64,000 nt of DNA from CAZWVI01 sp964637165 (GCA_964637165.1 CAZWVI010000001.1:1-64000), one strand, 5' to 3'. Counted from the stretch's first letter, positions 1-9,117 are shown. Numbers and translations: made by a program. The notes: a model not told the origin generated them from the sequence alone.

Positions 1-289
1 CCAAATGCCTCTCTTCCGAAAAGTTCCAAAGCGAGGATTTACCAATGCTCGTTTTAAGAAGCATTACACAGTAGTGAACATCGACATGCTTAATGGCTTT
101 GAAGATGGCACTGAAGTAGATCTTAATCTTGTTTTGTCAAATCACTTGGCTAAGTCCGGCGGCAAAATGCTGAAGGTGCTTGGAAGTGGTGAGCTGACAA
201 CAAAGTTGACTGTGCGCGCTGCAAAATTCTCGGCTTCTGCCAAGGAAAAAATTGAAGCCGCTGGTGGAACTGCTGAGGTAATCGCTTAA
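1..289 (+). CDS. rplO: 50S ribosomal protein uL15, 3' part only
   Basis: C-terminal part of ribosomal protein L15, a late-assembling 23S rRNA-binding protein of the large subunit. The open frame runs in from before base 1, so the N-terminal glycine-rich part is missing. The visible start reads Q-M-P-L-F-R-K-V-P-K-R-G-F, matching the conserved central G-G-Q-M-P-L-x-R-R-L-P-K-R-G-F block of L15, so the ATG at base 5 is internal and not the real start. It ends with the usual L15 tail rich in small residues (S-A-S-A-K-E-K-I-E-A-A-G-G). It lies 4 bp before secY, the standard spc-operon order. Confidence 0.93.
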   Translation, partial: QMPLFRKVPKRGFTNARFKKHYTVVNIDMLNGFEDGTEVDLNLVLSNHLAKSGGKMLKVLGSGELTTKLTVRAAKFSASAKEKIEAAGGTAEVIA

Positions 290-293
290 TTCA

Positions 294-1604
294 ATGGATC
301 AGTTCCTGGCCATCTTCCGCATTCCTGAATTGCGCCGCCGAGTGTTAACCACTTTCGGCTTGCTTTTCATCTACCGTTTAGGTTTCCAAATTCCATTACC
401 CGGAATTAACTTGGAAGCAATTAAGGTGGCCTCTGAAAAAATTGCTGGCAGTTCGCTTGGTGGTTTGTTCGGAATCATGAATGCCTTTACCGGAGCTGGT
501 ATAGGTAGTGCGGCATTGTTCTCGCTTGGAGTTATGCCATACATTTCGGCTTCGATTATTTTCAGCCTATTGGTGAAAGTAGTGCCCTCCCTTGAGGCTT
601 TGTCCAAAGAGGGGAGTGCTGGTCAGCGCAAGATTGCCCAGTACACGCGGTTGGCAACAATTGTGATCTGCTTGTTGCAGTCCTTTTTCATACTTTACGG
701 AGTTGTTCTTAACCCACAGTACGGTTTGATGACCGGCGAAGCTTCGATGCTTTACGGGGTTACTGTGATTACCGCATTGACGGCTGGAACCATGTTTATT
801 ATGTGGTTGGGCGAGCAGATTTCTGAGCATGGTTTGGGTAATGGGATTTCGGTACTGATTATGTGCGGAATTATTTCAAATATCCCTTCGGCTCTGGAAT
901 CCTTCTTGTCGGTGTCTGAAAACGCCCACCAAATGGCGGTTACGATTGGCTCCATGTGGATGGCAACGGTGTTGGTGGTTATTTACATCACCCGTGGTCA
1001 GCGTCGAATTCCTATTCAGCAAGCTAAATTAACTCGTGGCCGTAAAGTCATGGGTGGCGCACGACATTACTTGCCTTTAAAAGTGAACCAAGCGGGAGTA
1101 ATGCCAATCATTTTCGCGTCGGCGTTGTTTATTGTTCCCAACGTGCTCGGTGGCATACCAGGCTTTGATTGGATGCGAGACATCTTCCAGCAAGCGGGCT
1201 TTGTTTACATTAGTTTTTACGCTGGTTTGATTTTCTTTTTCTCTTTCTTCTGGGTACGTCTAATGTTTCAGCCTGAAGAGATTGCCAATAACTTGAAAGA
1301 AAGTGGCTCCTTCATCCCTGGAATTCGTCCTGGTAAAGCTACAGCAGAATATCTTTCATTCGTTTTGGATCGTGTCACCCTTGCCGGTGCTGCCTTCCTC
1401 GCAATTATTGCGGTGATTCCAACCATTGTCACCTCGAGTTTGCACGTGCCATTCATGATTAGTTATTTCTTGGGTGGAACTTCAATTCTGATTGTAGTGG
1501 GGGTTGCCTTGGACATCGTGGACAAGCTGAACTCTCACCTGCTAATGCGTAACTACGACGGCTTCATGAAGTCGGGCGGTGGAGGCTGGGCAAGCAAGAA
1601 GTAA
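294..1604 (+). CDS. secY: Preprotein translocase subunit SecY
   Basis: Channel-forming subunit of the Sec translocon in the inner membrane; exports the many signal-peptide proteins seen later in the window. The 436 aa length is normal for bacterial SecY. About ten hydrophobic segments are visible. The N-terminal R-I-P-E-L-R-R-R block, the plug-region P-L-P-G-I, the E-Q-I-S-E-H-G-L-G-N-G-I-S block and the basic cytosolic loop (R-R-I-P-I-Q-Q-A-K, then Y-L-P-L-K-V-N-Q-A-G-V-M-P) are all present and typical. The ATG follows the rplO stop by 4 bp, so translation is probably coupled. Confidence 0.97.
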   Translation: MDQFLAIFRIPELRRRVLTTFGLLFIYRLGFQIPLPGINLEAIKVASEKIAGSSLGGLFGIMNAFTGAGIGSAALFSLGVMPYISASIIFSLLVKVVPSLEALSKEGSAGQRKIAQYTRLATIVICLLQSFFILYGVVLNPQYGLMTGEASMLYGVTVITALTAGTMFIMWLGEQISEHGLGNGISVLIMCGIISNIPSALESFLSVSENAHQMAVTIGSMWMATVLVVIYITRGQRRIPIQQAKLTRGRKVMGGARHYLPLKVNQAGVMPIIFASALFIVPNVLGGIPGFDWMRDIFQQAGFVYISFYAGLIFFFSFFWVRLMFQPEEIANNLKESGSFIPGIRPGKATAEYLSFVLDRVTLAGAAFLAIIAVIPTIVTSSLHVPFMISYFLGGTSILIVVGVALDIVDKLNSHLLMRNYDGFMKSGGGGWASKK

Positions 1605-1607
1605 ATC

Positions 1608-2180
1608 ATGATTGCAATCTTTTTAGGACCTCCCGGAGCTGGCAAAGGCACTCAAGCCGAAGCCGCCGCAGCTAGCCATGGCTGGACTCATTTGTCCACT
1701 GGTGCGTTGCTAAGGGAAGAAGTTGCTGGCGGAAGTGAACTTGGTCAAAAGGCCAACGAGTTCATGAATCGCGGCGATTTGGTGCCAGATGAGATTATGG
1801 TCGAGATGGTTGTACAGCGCGTAAACCAGATGCCGGGGGGGCAAGTACTCCTCTTGGACGGCTTTCCGCGAACTTTACAGCAGGCAGAGGCTTTAAGCAC
1901 GAAAGCCACTAGCGGCTCAATTCGTGTAGCGGTATACTATTCAGCTTCCGATGACACATTGACAGAGCGTTTAATGGGTCGCGGAAGAGCAGACGACAGT
2001 CAACAAGTCATTCAACATCGGTTGAATGTCTACCGGGAGCAAACCGCTCCACTTGTCGCGTTTTACCGCGACCTTGGGATTCTCTGCGAGATTAATGCAG
2101 AGCGTGCCATCGAAGAAATCCAAGCCGACACGGTTGAATGCATCCGTGGAAGCCTAACCCCATCCCATCCAGGTAATTAA
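1608..2180 (+). CDS. adk: Adenylate kinase, short-LID type
   Basis: Catalyses ATP + AMP = 2 ADP in the cytoplasm. The P-loop G-P-P-G-A-G-K-G-T is at residues 7-15, followed by the AMP-binding T-G-x-L-L-R and the D-G-F-P-R-T block. The 190 aa protein is shorter than the usual 215 aa form. Between R-L-x-G-R and the R-A-D-D block there is almost no insertion, so this is the short form without a zinc-type LID domain. Known short-LID kinases are active, so it is probably functional. It sits in its classical place after secY and overlaps infA by one base (TAATG). The methionine aminopeptidase gene often found here in other phyla is absent. Confidence 0.95.
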   Translation: MIAIFLGPPGAGKGTQAEAAAASHGWTHLSTGALLREEVAGGSELGQKANEFMNRGDLVPDEIMVEMVVQRVNQMPGGQVLLLDGFPRTLQQAEALSTKATSGSIRVAVYYSASDDTLTERLMGRGRADDSQQVIQHRLNVYREQTAPLVAFYRDLGILCEINAERAIEEIQADTVECIRGSLTPSHPGN

Positions 2181-2428
2181 TGGCCAAAGAAGAGCCCATC
2201 ACCATGACAGCAATCGTTCGGGAGTCACTTCCGAATGCGATGTTTAAGGTGGAACTCGAAAATGGTCACCAAGTCCTGGCCCACATTTCCGGAAAGATGC
2301 GCAAACATTACATTCGCATCACTCCAGGAGACACCATTACCGTCGAAATGTCGCCTTACGACCTCACGCGCTGCCGCATCGTTTACCGCGGAGTGCGCCG
2401 CCCCGGACAACGGGGAGGGAGACGTTAA
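2180..2428 (+). CDS. infA: Translation initiation factor IF-1
   Basis: Small OB-fold factor that binds the ribosomal A site during initiation. The 82 aa protein shows the family blocks A-M-F-K-V-E-L-E-N-G-H, L-A-H-I-S-G-K-M-R-K-H-Y-I-R-I and G-D-x-I-T-V-E-M-S-P-Y-D-L-T-R-C-R-I-V-Y-R. It has an arginine-rich tail (to residue 82) about ten residues longer than E. coli IF-1. Its ATG overlaps the adk stop. Located adk-infA-rpmJ as in most bacteria. Confidence 0.95.
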   Translation: MAKEEPITMTAIVRESLPNAMFKVELENGHQVLAHISGKMRKHYIRITPGDTITVEMSPYDLTRCRIVYRGVRRPGQRGGRR

Positions 2429-2460
2429 GCTCCAAATCGTCGTCGTTAAAAAATAGAATA

Positions 2461-2577
2461 ATGAAAGTCCGCGCTAGTGTTCGTCGCATCTGCGAAAACT
2501 GCAAAGTGATTCGCCGTCATGGAAAGGTCAGAGTAATCTGCAGCCGTGATCCCCGTCATAAGCAGCGCCAGGGCTAA
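2461..2577 (+). CDS. rpmJ: 50S ribosomal protein bL36, zinc-binding form
   Basis: A 38-residue protein starting at ATG 2461: M-K-V-R-A-S-V-R-R-I-C-E-N-C-K-V-I-R-R-H-G and ending with K-Q-R-Q-G. C11, C14, C27 and H33 form the C-x2-C-x12-C-x5-H zinc ribbon of the C+ type of L36. It is the smallest large-subunit protein, placed between infA and rpsM exactly as expected. The start follows an A-rich leader. Confidence 0.96.
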   Translation: MKVRASVRRICENCKVIRRHGKVRVICSRDPRHKQRQG

Positions 2578-2587
2578 GGAATAAGAA

Positions 2588-2971
2588 ATGGCACGTTTAA
2601 TTGGTGTAGAAATCCCTGATAACAAGCGAACAGTAATCGCTTTGACTTACGTTTATGGCGTAGGTCATATGACAGCTGCAAAAACTTGTGAAGCACTTGG
2701 CCTCGATCCAGATCGTCGCGCCAAGGAATTGTCAGGTGAGGAATTGGGTGCGATAGCTTCATACCTAGAAAACAATCACTTGGTTGAAGGTGGCTTGCGC
2801 CGCTCAGTAACCCAAGCTATTAACCGACTACGAGACATCGCTTGCTATCGCGGCATGCGGCATCGTCGTGGTCTTCCTGTGCGCGGACAGCGTACAAGTA
2901 CTAACGCCCGTACCCGCAAGGGGGGTAAAAAGACCGTGGCCGGTAAAAAGTCGGTTAAATCGCTCAAGTAA
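2588..2971 (+). CDS. rpsM: 30S ribosomal protein uS13
   Basis: Small-subunit head protein contacting the P-site tRNA and the large subunit. The 127 aa sequence has the N-terminal A-R-L-I-G-V-E-I-P-D-N-K-R, then I-A-L-T-Y-V-Y-G-V-G. The conserved C-terminal R-G-M-R-H-R-R-G-L-P-V-R-G-Q-R-T-x-T-N-A-R-T-R-K-G block is followed by a Lys-rich tail. It starts 10 bp after rpmJ and is followed by rpsK after 13 bp, in the standard alpha-operon order. Confidence 0.97.
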   Translation: MARLIGVEIPDNKRTVIALTYVYGVGHMTAAKTCEALGLDPDRRAKELSGEELGAIASYLENNHLVEGGLRRSVTQAINRLRDIACYRGMRHRRGLPVRGQRTSTNARTRKGGKKTVAGKKSVKSLK

Positions 2972-2984
2972 GTAGAGAATAAGA

Positions 2985-3365
2985 ATGAGTGCTGCTACTA
3001 AACGTAAGTCGAAGAAGGCGCCCGCCCGCGGGATTGCCCACGTCCGTTCGACTTTTAATAACACAATTACCACCCTCACGGATGCACGTGGAAACACTAT
3101 TGGCTGGGGAGCATCGGGCTCTGTTGGCTATAAGGGTTCACGTAAATCCACACCTTTTGCGGCTCAAGCATCTGCACGCAAATGTGCCGAAGCTGCCTAC
3201 AAAGCTGGAATGCGCGAAGTAGAAGTTCGCGTTAAAGGTCCTGGTCAAGGGCGCGAAAGCGCTGTTCGTGGTCTCGCCCAAGGCGGACTACGCGTATCCT
3301 CAATCGAGGATGTCACTCCATTGCCGCACAACGGCTGTCGTCCCCCTAAGAAACGTCGCGTCTGA
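2985..3365 (+). CDS. rpsK: 30S ribosomal protein uS11
   Basis: Small-subunit platform protein near the Shine-Dalgarno/anti-Shine-Dalgarno helix. The 126 aa sequence contains G-I-A-H-V-R-S-T-F-N-N-T-I-T-T-L-T-D, G-W-G-A-S-G-S-V-G-Y-K-G-S-R-K-S-T-P-F-A-A-Q and the V-K-G-P-G-x-G-R-E-S-A-V-R-G-L block. It ends with D-V-T-P-L-P-H-N-G-C-R-P-P-K-K-R-R-V. All are S11 hallmarks. rpsD begins 3 bp downstream. Confidence 0.97.
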   Translation: MSAATKRKSKKAPARGIAHVRSTFNNTITTLTDARGNTIGWGASGSVGYKGSRKSTPFAAQASARKCAEAAYKAGMREVEVRVKGPGQGRESAVRGLAQGGLRVSSIEDVTPLPHNGCRPPKKRRV

Positions 3366-3368
3366 TCC

Positions 3369-4001
3369 ATGGCTCGTTACACCGGAAATGTATGTCGTCT
3401 CTGCCGCCGAGAAGGGTATAAGCTCTTCCTCAAAGGCCGCCGTTGCGAAAGTGAAAAGTGCGCTGTAGACCGGCGCAACGTCCCGCCTGGCATGAATATT
3501 CGTGCCCGCACCCGCCGTCTGTCTGACTACGGCGTGCACTTGCGTGAAAAGCAAAAGGTTAAGCGTATTTATGGCGTTATGGAACGCCAGTTCAAACGCT
3601 ATTTCCAAATGGCTGAGCGCATGAAAGGAAATACTGGAGTTAACCTTCTGTCATTGCTTGAACGTCGTCTTGACAACGTAGTAGATGCTGCGGGAATGTC
3701 ATTGTCGCGTCCACATGCTCGCCAGTTGATTAACCACGGCCACTTTATGGTCAATGGTCGCAAGGTAGATGTTCCAAGTTACTTGGTGCGCCCTGGCGAC
3801 GTTGTAGCTCCTCGTGTACGCGAGAAGTCCACTAAAGCGGTTGAGGATTGCCTGACTTTGTCTGGCGAAAAAACTCCACCGTCATGGTTCGCTGTAGATA
3901 CTGCGGCCAAGACTGTAAAAATCACCACTAACCCTGCTCGTTCGGACATTCGCTTCCAGGACATTCAAGAGCAATTCATCGTCGAGCTCTGCTCGAAGTA
4001 A
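3369..4001 (+). CDS. rpsD: 30S ribosomal protein uS4, zinc-binding form
   Basis: Primary 16S rRNA-binding protein; in many bacteria also the translational repressor of the alpha operon. The 210 aa sequence carries C9-x2-C12-x13-C26-x4-C31, the zinc-binding (C+) N-terminus. The S4 RNA-binding domain follows (L-E-R-R-L-D-N-V-V, S-R-P-H-A-R-Q-L-I-N-H-G-H-F-x-V-N-G). With rpmJ this makes two zinc-dependent ribosomal proteins in one operon. It is followed by rpoA after 16 bp. Confidence 0.97.
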   Translation: MARYTGNVCRLCRREGYKLFLKGRRCESEKCAVDRRNVPPGMNIRARTRRLSDYGVHLREKQKVKRIYGVMERQFKRYFQMAERMKGNTGVNLLSLLERRLDNVVDAAGMSLSRPHARQLINHGHFMVNGRKVDVPSYLVRPGDVVAPRVREKSTKAVEDCLTLSGEKTPPSWFAVDTAAKTVKITTNPARSDIRFQDIQEQFIVELCSK

Positions 4002-4017
4002 TAACGGAGTCTGAACC

Positions 4018-5025
4018 ATGCGCATCCGCTGGCGTGAATTCGAATTGCCCTCAGGGGTTACCATTGATGAGTCAACTGCAACTGAGTCATACGCTCAGTT
4101 CTCGGTTGAACCATTCGAACGAGGCTTTGGCCATTCATTGGGTAACGGTCTTCGTCGTGTTCTACTGTCTTCAATTGAAGGAACTGCTGTAACTGGCGTT
4201 CGCATTGAAGGTGTTGAACATGAATTCCGTCCACTTGACGGAGTTGTTGAAGATGTTACTGATGTCGTTCTTAATCTAAAGAGCGTTTTGGTTAACGTAG
4301 ACGGTGATCCGCCAATTACTTTAAGTATCAAGGGCACTGGTCCTTACGAGCTTAAGGCAAGTGACTTTGAGCTTCCTACCGGGGTTACTCTTGTAAACCC
4401 TGATCATCACATTTGCTCTATCTCTGGCGAAGGCACAAATTTCGAAGCTGAAATCACGATTCGTCGTGGGCGTGGCTTTGTACCTGCTGGTGAAACTGGT
4501 GAGTCCATGGATGAAATTGGATACATCCCAACCGATGCTGGATACTCTCCGGTGCGTCGTGTTCGCTATGCAGTCGAAGCTACTCGTGTTGGTAAGTTCA
4601 CCAACTACGATCGCTTGATTTTGGAAATCTGGACTGATGGAACCGTACGCCCCGAAATGGCTTTGGTTGAATCTGCCAAGATTTACCGCAAGCACTTAAA
4701 TCCTTTCGTGCAAATTACTGAGCCGAAACAAGGCATGCCAGTGGCCGAGGAAGTCCAAGCAATCGATGCCGCTGCTGAGCGCCGTCGCGAGCGGATGGCA
4801 AGTTTGTTGGACGAGTCAATTGACCGCCTTGAACTTTCTACTCGTGCACGCAACTGCTTAGATTCAGATGCAATCGTCACCTTGCGCGATTTGATCACTC
4901 GTAAAAAGGATTACCTGCTAAACCTGAAAAACCTTGGTCAGACTGTCCTGACTGAAATTGAGAGTAAACTCTCTGAACTTGATCTTGCTGTCGGAATGAC
5001 AGTAGAGGAACCCAGCAACAGCTAG
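4018..5025 (+). CDS. rpoA: DNA-directed RNA polymerase subunit alpha
   Basis: Assembly platform of RNA polymerase. The 335 aa protein has the N-terminal domain (F-x-V-E-P-F-E-R-G-F-G-H-S-L-G-N-G-L-R-R-V-L-L-S-S-I-x-G) and the D-E-I-G-Y-I-P-T-D-A-x-Y-S-P-V-R-R-V-x-Y block. The C-terminal domain (N-C-L-D-S-D-A-I-x-T-L-R-D-L, then L-K-N-L-G-Q-T-V-L-T-E-I) contacts UP elements and activators. The linker from about residue 245 to 265 is charged. It lies in the usual rpsD-rpoA-rplQ order. Confidence 0.97.
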   Translation: MRIRWREFELPSGVTIDESTATESYAQFSVEPFERGFGHSLGNGLRRVLLSSIEGTAVTGVRIEGVEHEFRPLDGVVEDVTDVVLNLKSVLVNVDGDPPITLSIKGTGPYELKASDFELPTGVTLVNPDHHICSISGEGTNFEAEITIRRGRGFVPAGETGESMDEIGYIPTDAGYSPVRRVRYAVEATRVGKFTNYDRLILEIWTDGTVRPEMALVESAKIYRKHLNPFVQITEPKQGMPVAEEVQAIDAAAERRRERMASLLDESIDRLELSTRARNCLDSDAIVTLRDLITRKKDYLLNLKNLGQTVLTEIESKLSELDLAVGMTVEEPSNS

Positions 5026-5034
5026 GTAAAAGCA

Positions 5035-5427
5035 ATGCGACATCGCGTAAAGAAAAGTAAATTGTCCCGTACTGGTGCTCACCGTAAAGCACTGGCACGC
5101 AACTTAGCTTGTGCCATTATTGAGCACGAGCGGATTGAAACCACCTTAACTAAAGCTAAGGCTCATCGGTCATACGTTGAGAAGTTGGTTACTTTGGCTA
5201 AGGAAAACAATCTTGCCAACTACCGTCGTGCATTATCAATTCTTGGTAATCATGAAGATGCAGTGCACAAGTTGTTCCACGTAATAGGCCCGCGCTTTGC
5301 AAATCGTCCTGGTGGTTACACTCGGATTCTTAAGCTTGCGACTCCACGTCTAGGCGACAAGGCTGACCGTGCAATTTTTGAATTCGTGGAACGCACCGAG
5401 AGTGCTGTCGCGATTGAAGAAGAGTAA
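5035..5427 (+). CDS. rplQ: 50S ribosomal protein bL17
   Basis: Large-subunit protein near the exit tunnel, last gene of the operon. The 130 aa sequence starts M-R-H-R-V-K-K-S-K-L-S-R-T-G-A-H-R-K-A-L, then has L-A-C-A-I-I-E-H-E-R-I-E-T-T-L-T-K-A-K-A. It also has R-F-A-N-R-P-G-G-Y-T-R-I-L-K-L near the end, typical of L17. A strong terminator follows within 30 bp. Confidence 0.97.
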   Translation: MRHRVKKSKLSRTGAHRKALARNLACAIIEHERIETTLTKAKAHRSYVEKLVTLAKENNLANYRRALSILGNHEDAVHKLFHVIGPRFANRPGGYTRILKLATPRLGDKADRAIFEFVERTESAVAIEEE

Positions 5428-5455
5428 ATAATTTAGCTACTTAAGCTGAGTACTC

Positions 5456-5487
5456 AAAGCTCCACCTTTTAGGTGGAGCTTTTTTTA
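5456..5487 (+). terminator. Rho-independent terminator of the ribosomal operon
   Basis: A perfect 10-bp stem AGCTCCACCT / AGGTGGAGCT (5458-5467 and 5471-5480) with a three-base loop is followed by a run of T. Its stem is extended by flanking A/T pairs. It lies 30 bp after rplQ on the plus strand. The T run contains the stop codon of dnaE, which reads from the other strand. On the minus strand only two T follow the stem, so it is a much weaker terminator for dnaE. Confidence 0.92.
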
Positions 5488-8400
5488 TTTAGCCTTTTGC
5501 TTCCAGCGCGGCTGCTCGGCAATTTTGGCGCGGCGGGTTGTTCCTATCACTTTGACATTTTCAGCCCCTAATAGGGAGTTGAGTGCGTCAATTAAATTTC
5601 CAGTTAAGCGAACCGACCAATCGGGTGCGGCTCGTATTACGACATCCTTGCCTACTGGGGACTTGTAGCGGAAGCGCACCTTTGAACCACCTGACGATGT
5701 TTTCAGGAGGGTCGACAACTCTTCAAGTGGAGGAGAATCATGAAGAAGTCTTAGTTCAAGACTTCCCTCAAGATTGACGTCATCGCGTTCGCCGAGCACT
5801 TCTATTTTATTAATCAACAAAGTCGGCGCATCGCCACTTTGGTCGATTGTTCCATGGAATAATCCAATGAAATCCTCGACTATCATTTCGCGATAGTCTT
5901 CATAGACGCTTTGGAAAGCCAGCGCTTCAGTTGAGCCGTAAAGATCCTCGATTTTCAATCGAGCGTATTTACGACTAGGATCTTTACGTGTGCCACGAAC
6001 GTCAACCATGCTGGCCACTCCTGCAAGCATTACAATGCTTCGGTCAGCGACATCCGGTGCATTACGTGAATTGCAACTTGAAATCCCAGCCAAAATGTCA
6101 CGGTAGGGGTCCAGAGGATGCCTAGTTAGGTACATTCCAAGCGCCTCCTTTTCCATTGAAAGAGTTTGCTTGCGCTCGGAATCCGAGAGCTTGCGGGGCG
6201 CGCTATACGTTCCGCCTTCCGCCAAATCTGCTTGGTACTTTATGCCAGTTTTAGTGCTTTCGTCGTTTCCAAATAAACCACTCTGTCCAATTTCAGCGTC
6301 TTTTGCAGCTTTGCTTGCAGCGTTAATGTCACTTTCAAGCATGTCGAGTAAGTCGAGGCGGGCGACTCCATAGCAGTCGCAGGCCCCTGATTTAATCAGC
6401 CCCTCAAAAGTGGTCTTAGTTAGACGCTTGGCAATACCATTTTCGAGTAAATCATTGTAGTAGTCAAAGCATTGACCACTCTTTTTGTTTCGGCAAGCAA
6501 ACAATTCTTCAGCGGCGCCGCCGCCTACGCCTTTAATCGCCTCTAAGCCGAAGCGAACAGACTTATCTTTGGCGACTGTAAATGATTTTTCTGATTTGTT
6601 CACGCACGGTGGCTGCACCGGGATTTCATGCTTGCGAGCATCTTCCAAAAGAGTGCGCATTTTGTCCGAATCAAAAGCCTCATGCGTTAAGGTCGCGGCA
6701 AAGAATTCAGATGGGTGGTGGGCTTTCATGTAGGCCGCCTGGAAAGTTACCATTGCATAACCCGCTGAGTGGCTTTTGTTGAAACCATATTCAGCAAACT
6801 TAACCATCATGTCCCAAATCGATCGTGCAACATTCGATGGCACATCGCGTTTGGTGGCGCCATCCATAAAAGGCATTTCATATTCATCCATGAGTTCCTT
6901 TTTCTTTTTACCCATCGCCTTGCGCAGGCCATCGGCTTCGTTGAGGGTGAAGCCGCCCATCTTTTGCGCGACCCGCATAATTTGTTCTTGATAAATTAAA
7001 ACCCCATAAGTCTCTTGGAGGATTTCTTCGACCAAAGGGTGGGGGAATGAAACTTCCTCTTCGCCGTGCTTGCGGCGCGCATAAATCTCATGCAGGCCGG
7101 AGCCTAATGGGCCCGGGCGGAAGAGTGCTAAAACAGCAATAATATCCTCATAGCAATCAGGCTTTAATTGCGAGAGCAAACGGCGCATTCCGCCTGATTC
7201 CAATTGAAATACTCCCTCGGTGTCCGCGGCACGCAGTAACTCGTAAGTTTTTCCATCCTCCAAATCTAAGTTGTCTAGGTCAGGCGCCACGCCACCGCTA
7301 TTTGTAACTAATTTAGTGGCATCATCCAGAATAGTAAGCGTGCGCAGACCTAAGAAGTCCATCTTGAGCAAGCCGAACTCCTCACAGATTTTCATATCCC
7401 ATTGAGTCGTGATTGCCCCCTTTTGTTGGGACAGTGGAATGATCTCCTTAAGTGGTTGATCGGCAATGATTACTCCAGCAGCGTGAACCCCACAATTTCG
7501 CGATAGCCCTTCAACTTGCAATGCTAATTTAAACCAAGCCCGATGCTCAGGTGATGAATCAGCGAGCTCTTGTAATTCTTTTTCGGTGTCTAAGGCCTTT
7601 TGTAAAGTTATGCCTAAAACATCGGGCACTAATTTCGCCGCCTTATCAGCCTCCTTAAGGGGCATGTCTGAAACTCGCGCCATATCGCGAATGGCATTCT
7701 TTGCCTTGATTTTTCCGAAAGTAATAATTTGACAAACGTTTTCATTGCCATACTTTTCGCGCACATAAGTGATCATGTCTTCGCGTCGTGCCTTACAGAA
7801 ATCGATATCAATATCAGGCATTGATATGCGTTCTGAATTGAGGAATCGTTCGAAAAGTAAATCGTACTTTAGTGGATCAATTCGAGTGATCCCCATCACG
7901 TAGGCAACAATCGAGCCGGCTGCTGAGCCACGCCCAGGACCGACTGGAATGTCGTTCTGGCGTGCGTAATGGATTAAATCCCAGACAATTAAAAAGTATG
8001 AAACAAAGCCCATTTGCGAGATGATCTTCATCTCGTGCTCAAGACGTTTCTTTGCTTCTGCGGTTGGCGAGGGATACCAACGCGCGAATCCTTCATGGCA
8101 AAGTTGTTTAAACAAACTGTCGGGAGTGCCATTGTCAACTGGGAAAATTGGCAAGCGGTGACGCCCCAGTTCAATTTGCACGTCGACTTGCTCGGCGACC
8201 CGCAAGGTGTTGCTTAAGGACTCTGGTAAATCACCAAAGACTTGATTCATCTGTTCCCGTGTACGGAAAAAAAGCTGGTCGGTTTCCATCCGCCAACGTT
8301 CTTGGTCGTGAATCTTTTTGTTTTGATGCAAGCACAGCATTGCATCTTGGGTGTTGCAGTCTTCTCCGCGTAGATAATGAATGTCGTTAGTGGCCACCAG

Positions 8401-9015
8401 CGGAGCATTGATTTGTGGCTGCAATTTGACCATGCCCGCGGTTAGCGGCGTTTGCTCACCAATGCCGTGGCGCATAACTTCTAAAAAGAAATGTTCCTTG
8501 CCGTACAAATCTTGCAATTCACCGGCGGCAACTAATGCGCCGGCTTCATCGCCATCGCGAAGTTTGCGATTCACTGGACCAGACATACAACCTGAAAGAC
8601 AAGTCAAACCATCGGTATGTTGATTTAAAACTTCCATGTCAACTCGCGGACGAAAACCATGACCCTCGATGTGGGCGATTGTGTTGAGTTTCATTAAGTT
8701 GTTCCATCCGGCTTCATTGCGCGCCAATAAGGTCAGGTGGGTATAAGGATTTTTTTTGCGGCTATGTGGTTGGTGCCGGCTGTTCATTGCGATATAAACT
8801 TCGCAACCAAGCAGGGGCTTAATGTCGGCCTTGCGGCAGGCTTTATAAAACTCAACCGCACCAAATAAATTCCCGTGGTCGGTGATCGCTAAGGAGCGGT
8901 GCCCGTCTTGAACGGCGGCCTCAACTAGCTGGGGGATACGGTTGGCTCCGTCAAGTAGCGAGTACTCGGTATGGACGTGTAGGTGTACGAAATCTTGCAT
9001 GAGGGATGGCCACAT
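5485..9015 (-). CDS. dnaE: DNA polymerase III subunit alpha
   Basis: Catalytic subunit of the replicative polymerase. The 1176 aa length matches DnaE1. The N-terminal PHP domain shows H-L-H-V-H-T-E-Y-S (residues 11-19) and A-I-T-D-H-G-N. The polymerase core has G-P-G-R-G-S-A-A-G-S (359-368), P-D-I-D-I-D-F (400-406, catalytic Asp pair) and the third acidic site in L-L-K-M-D-F-L-G-L-R-T. Near the C-terminus are a helix-hairpin-helix region and an OB-fold segment (V-M-L-A-G-V-A-S). The first Met (complement of 9013-9015) has a G-rich G-G-G-G-A-A-G stretch 8 bases upstream; an alternative Met six codons in has none. Convergent with the ribosomal operon, divergent from tRNA-Arg. Confidence 0.97.
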   Translation of the reverse strand: MWPSLMQDFVHLHVHTEYSLLDGANRIPQLVEAAVQDGHRSLAITDHGNLFGAVEFYKACRKADIKPLLGCEVYIAMNSRHQPHSRKKNPYTHLTLLARNEAGWNNLMKLNTIAHIEGHGFRPRVDMEVLNQHTDGLTCLSGCMSGPVNRKLRDGDEAGALVAAGELQDLYGKEHFFLEVMRHGIGEQTPLTAGMVKLQPQINAPLVATNDIHYLRGEDCNTQDAMLCLHQNKKIHDQERWRMETDQLFFRTREQMNQVFGDLPESLSNTLRVAEQVDVQIELGRHRLPIFPVDNGTPDSLFKQLCHEGFARWYPSPTAEAKKRLEHEMKIISQMGFVSYFLIVWDLIHYARQNDIPVGPGRGSAAGSIVAYVMGITRIDPLKYDLLFERFLNSERISMPDIDIDFCKARREDMITYVREKYGNENVCQIITFGKIKAKNAIRDMARVSDMPLKEADKAAKLVPDVLGITLQKALDTEKELQELADSSPEHRAWFKLALQVEGLSRNCGVHAAGVIIADQPLKEIIPLSQQKGAITTQWDMKICEEFGLLKMDFLGLRTLTILDDATKLVTNSGGVAPDLDNLDLEDGKTYELLRAADTEGVFQLESGGMRRLLSQLKPDCYEDIIAVLALFRPGPLGSGLHEIYARRKHGEEEVSFPHPLVEEILQETYGVLIYQEQIMRVAQKMGGFTLNEADGLRKAMGKKKKELMDEYEMPFMDGATKRDVPSNVARSIWDMMVKFAEYGFNKSHSAGYAMVTFQAAYMKAHHPSEFFAATLTHEAFDSDKMRTLLEDARKHEIPVQPPCVNKSEKSFTVAKDKSVRFGLEAIKGVGGGAAEELFACRNKKSGQCFDYYNDLLENGIAKRLTKTTFEGLIKSGACDCYGVARLDLLDMLESDINAASKAAKDAEIGQSGLFGNDESTKTGIKYQADLAEGGTYSAPRKLSDSERKQTLSMEKEALGMYLTRHPLDPYRDILAGISSCNSRNAPDVADRSIVMLAGVASMVDVRGTRKDPSRKYARLKIEDLYGSTEALAFQSVYEDYREMIVEDFIGLFHGTIDQSGDAPTLLINKIEVLGERDDVNLEGSLELRLLHDSPPLEELSTLLKTSSGGSKVRFRYKSPVGKDVVIRAAPDWSVRLTGNLIDALNSLLGAENVKVIGTTRRAKIAEQPRWKQKAK

Positions 9016-9088
9016 AATGTAGCTTCCCCGCTGCTCCAGAAAAGCTCTTTGTGGCGGCTACTTGAAAAAAATCTCAGGCAAATAAATC

Positions 9089-9117
9089 TTGACTCAAAGG
9101 GCGGCAAGTGGTGAAAT
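9089..9117 (+). promoter_or_regulatory. Probable sigma70-type promoter of tRNA-Arg/tadA
   Basis: TTGACT (9089-9094; 5 of 6 consensus bases) is separated by 17 bases from TGAAAT (9112-9117; 4 of 6). Transcription would start about 9124, just before the tRNA 5' end at 9131. Position and spacing are good; the -10 box is imperfect. Confidence 0.6.
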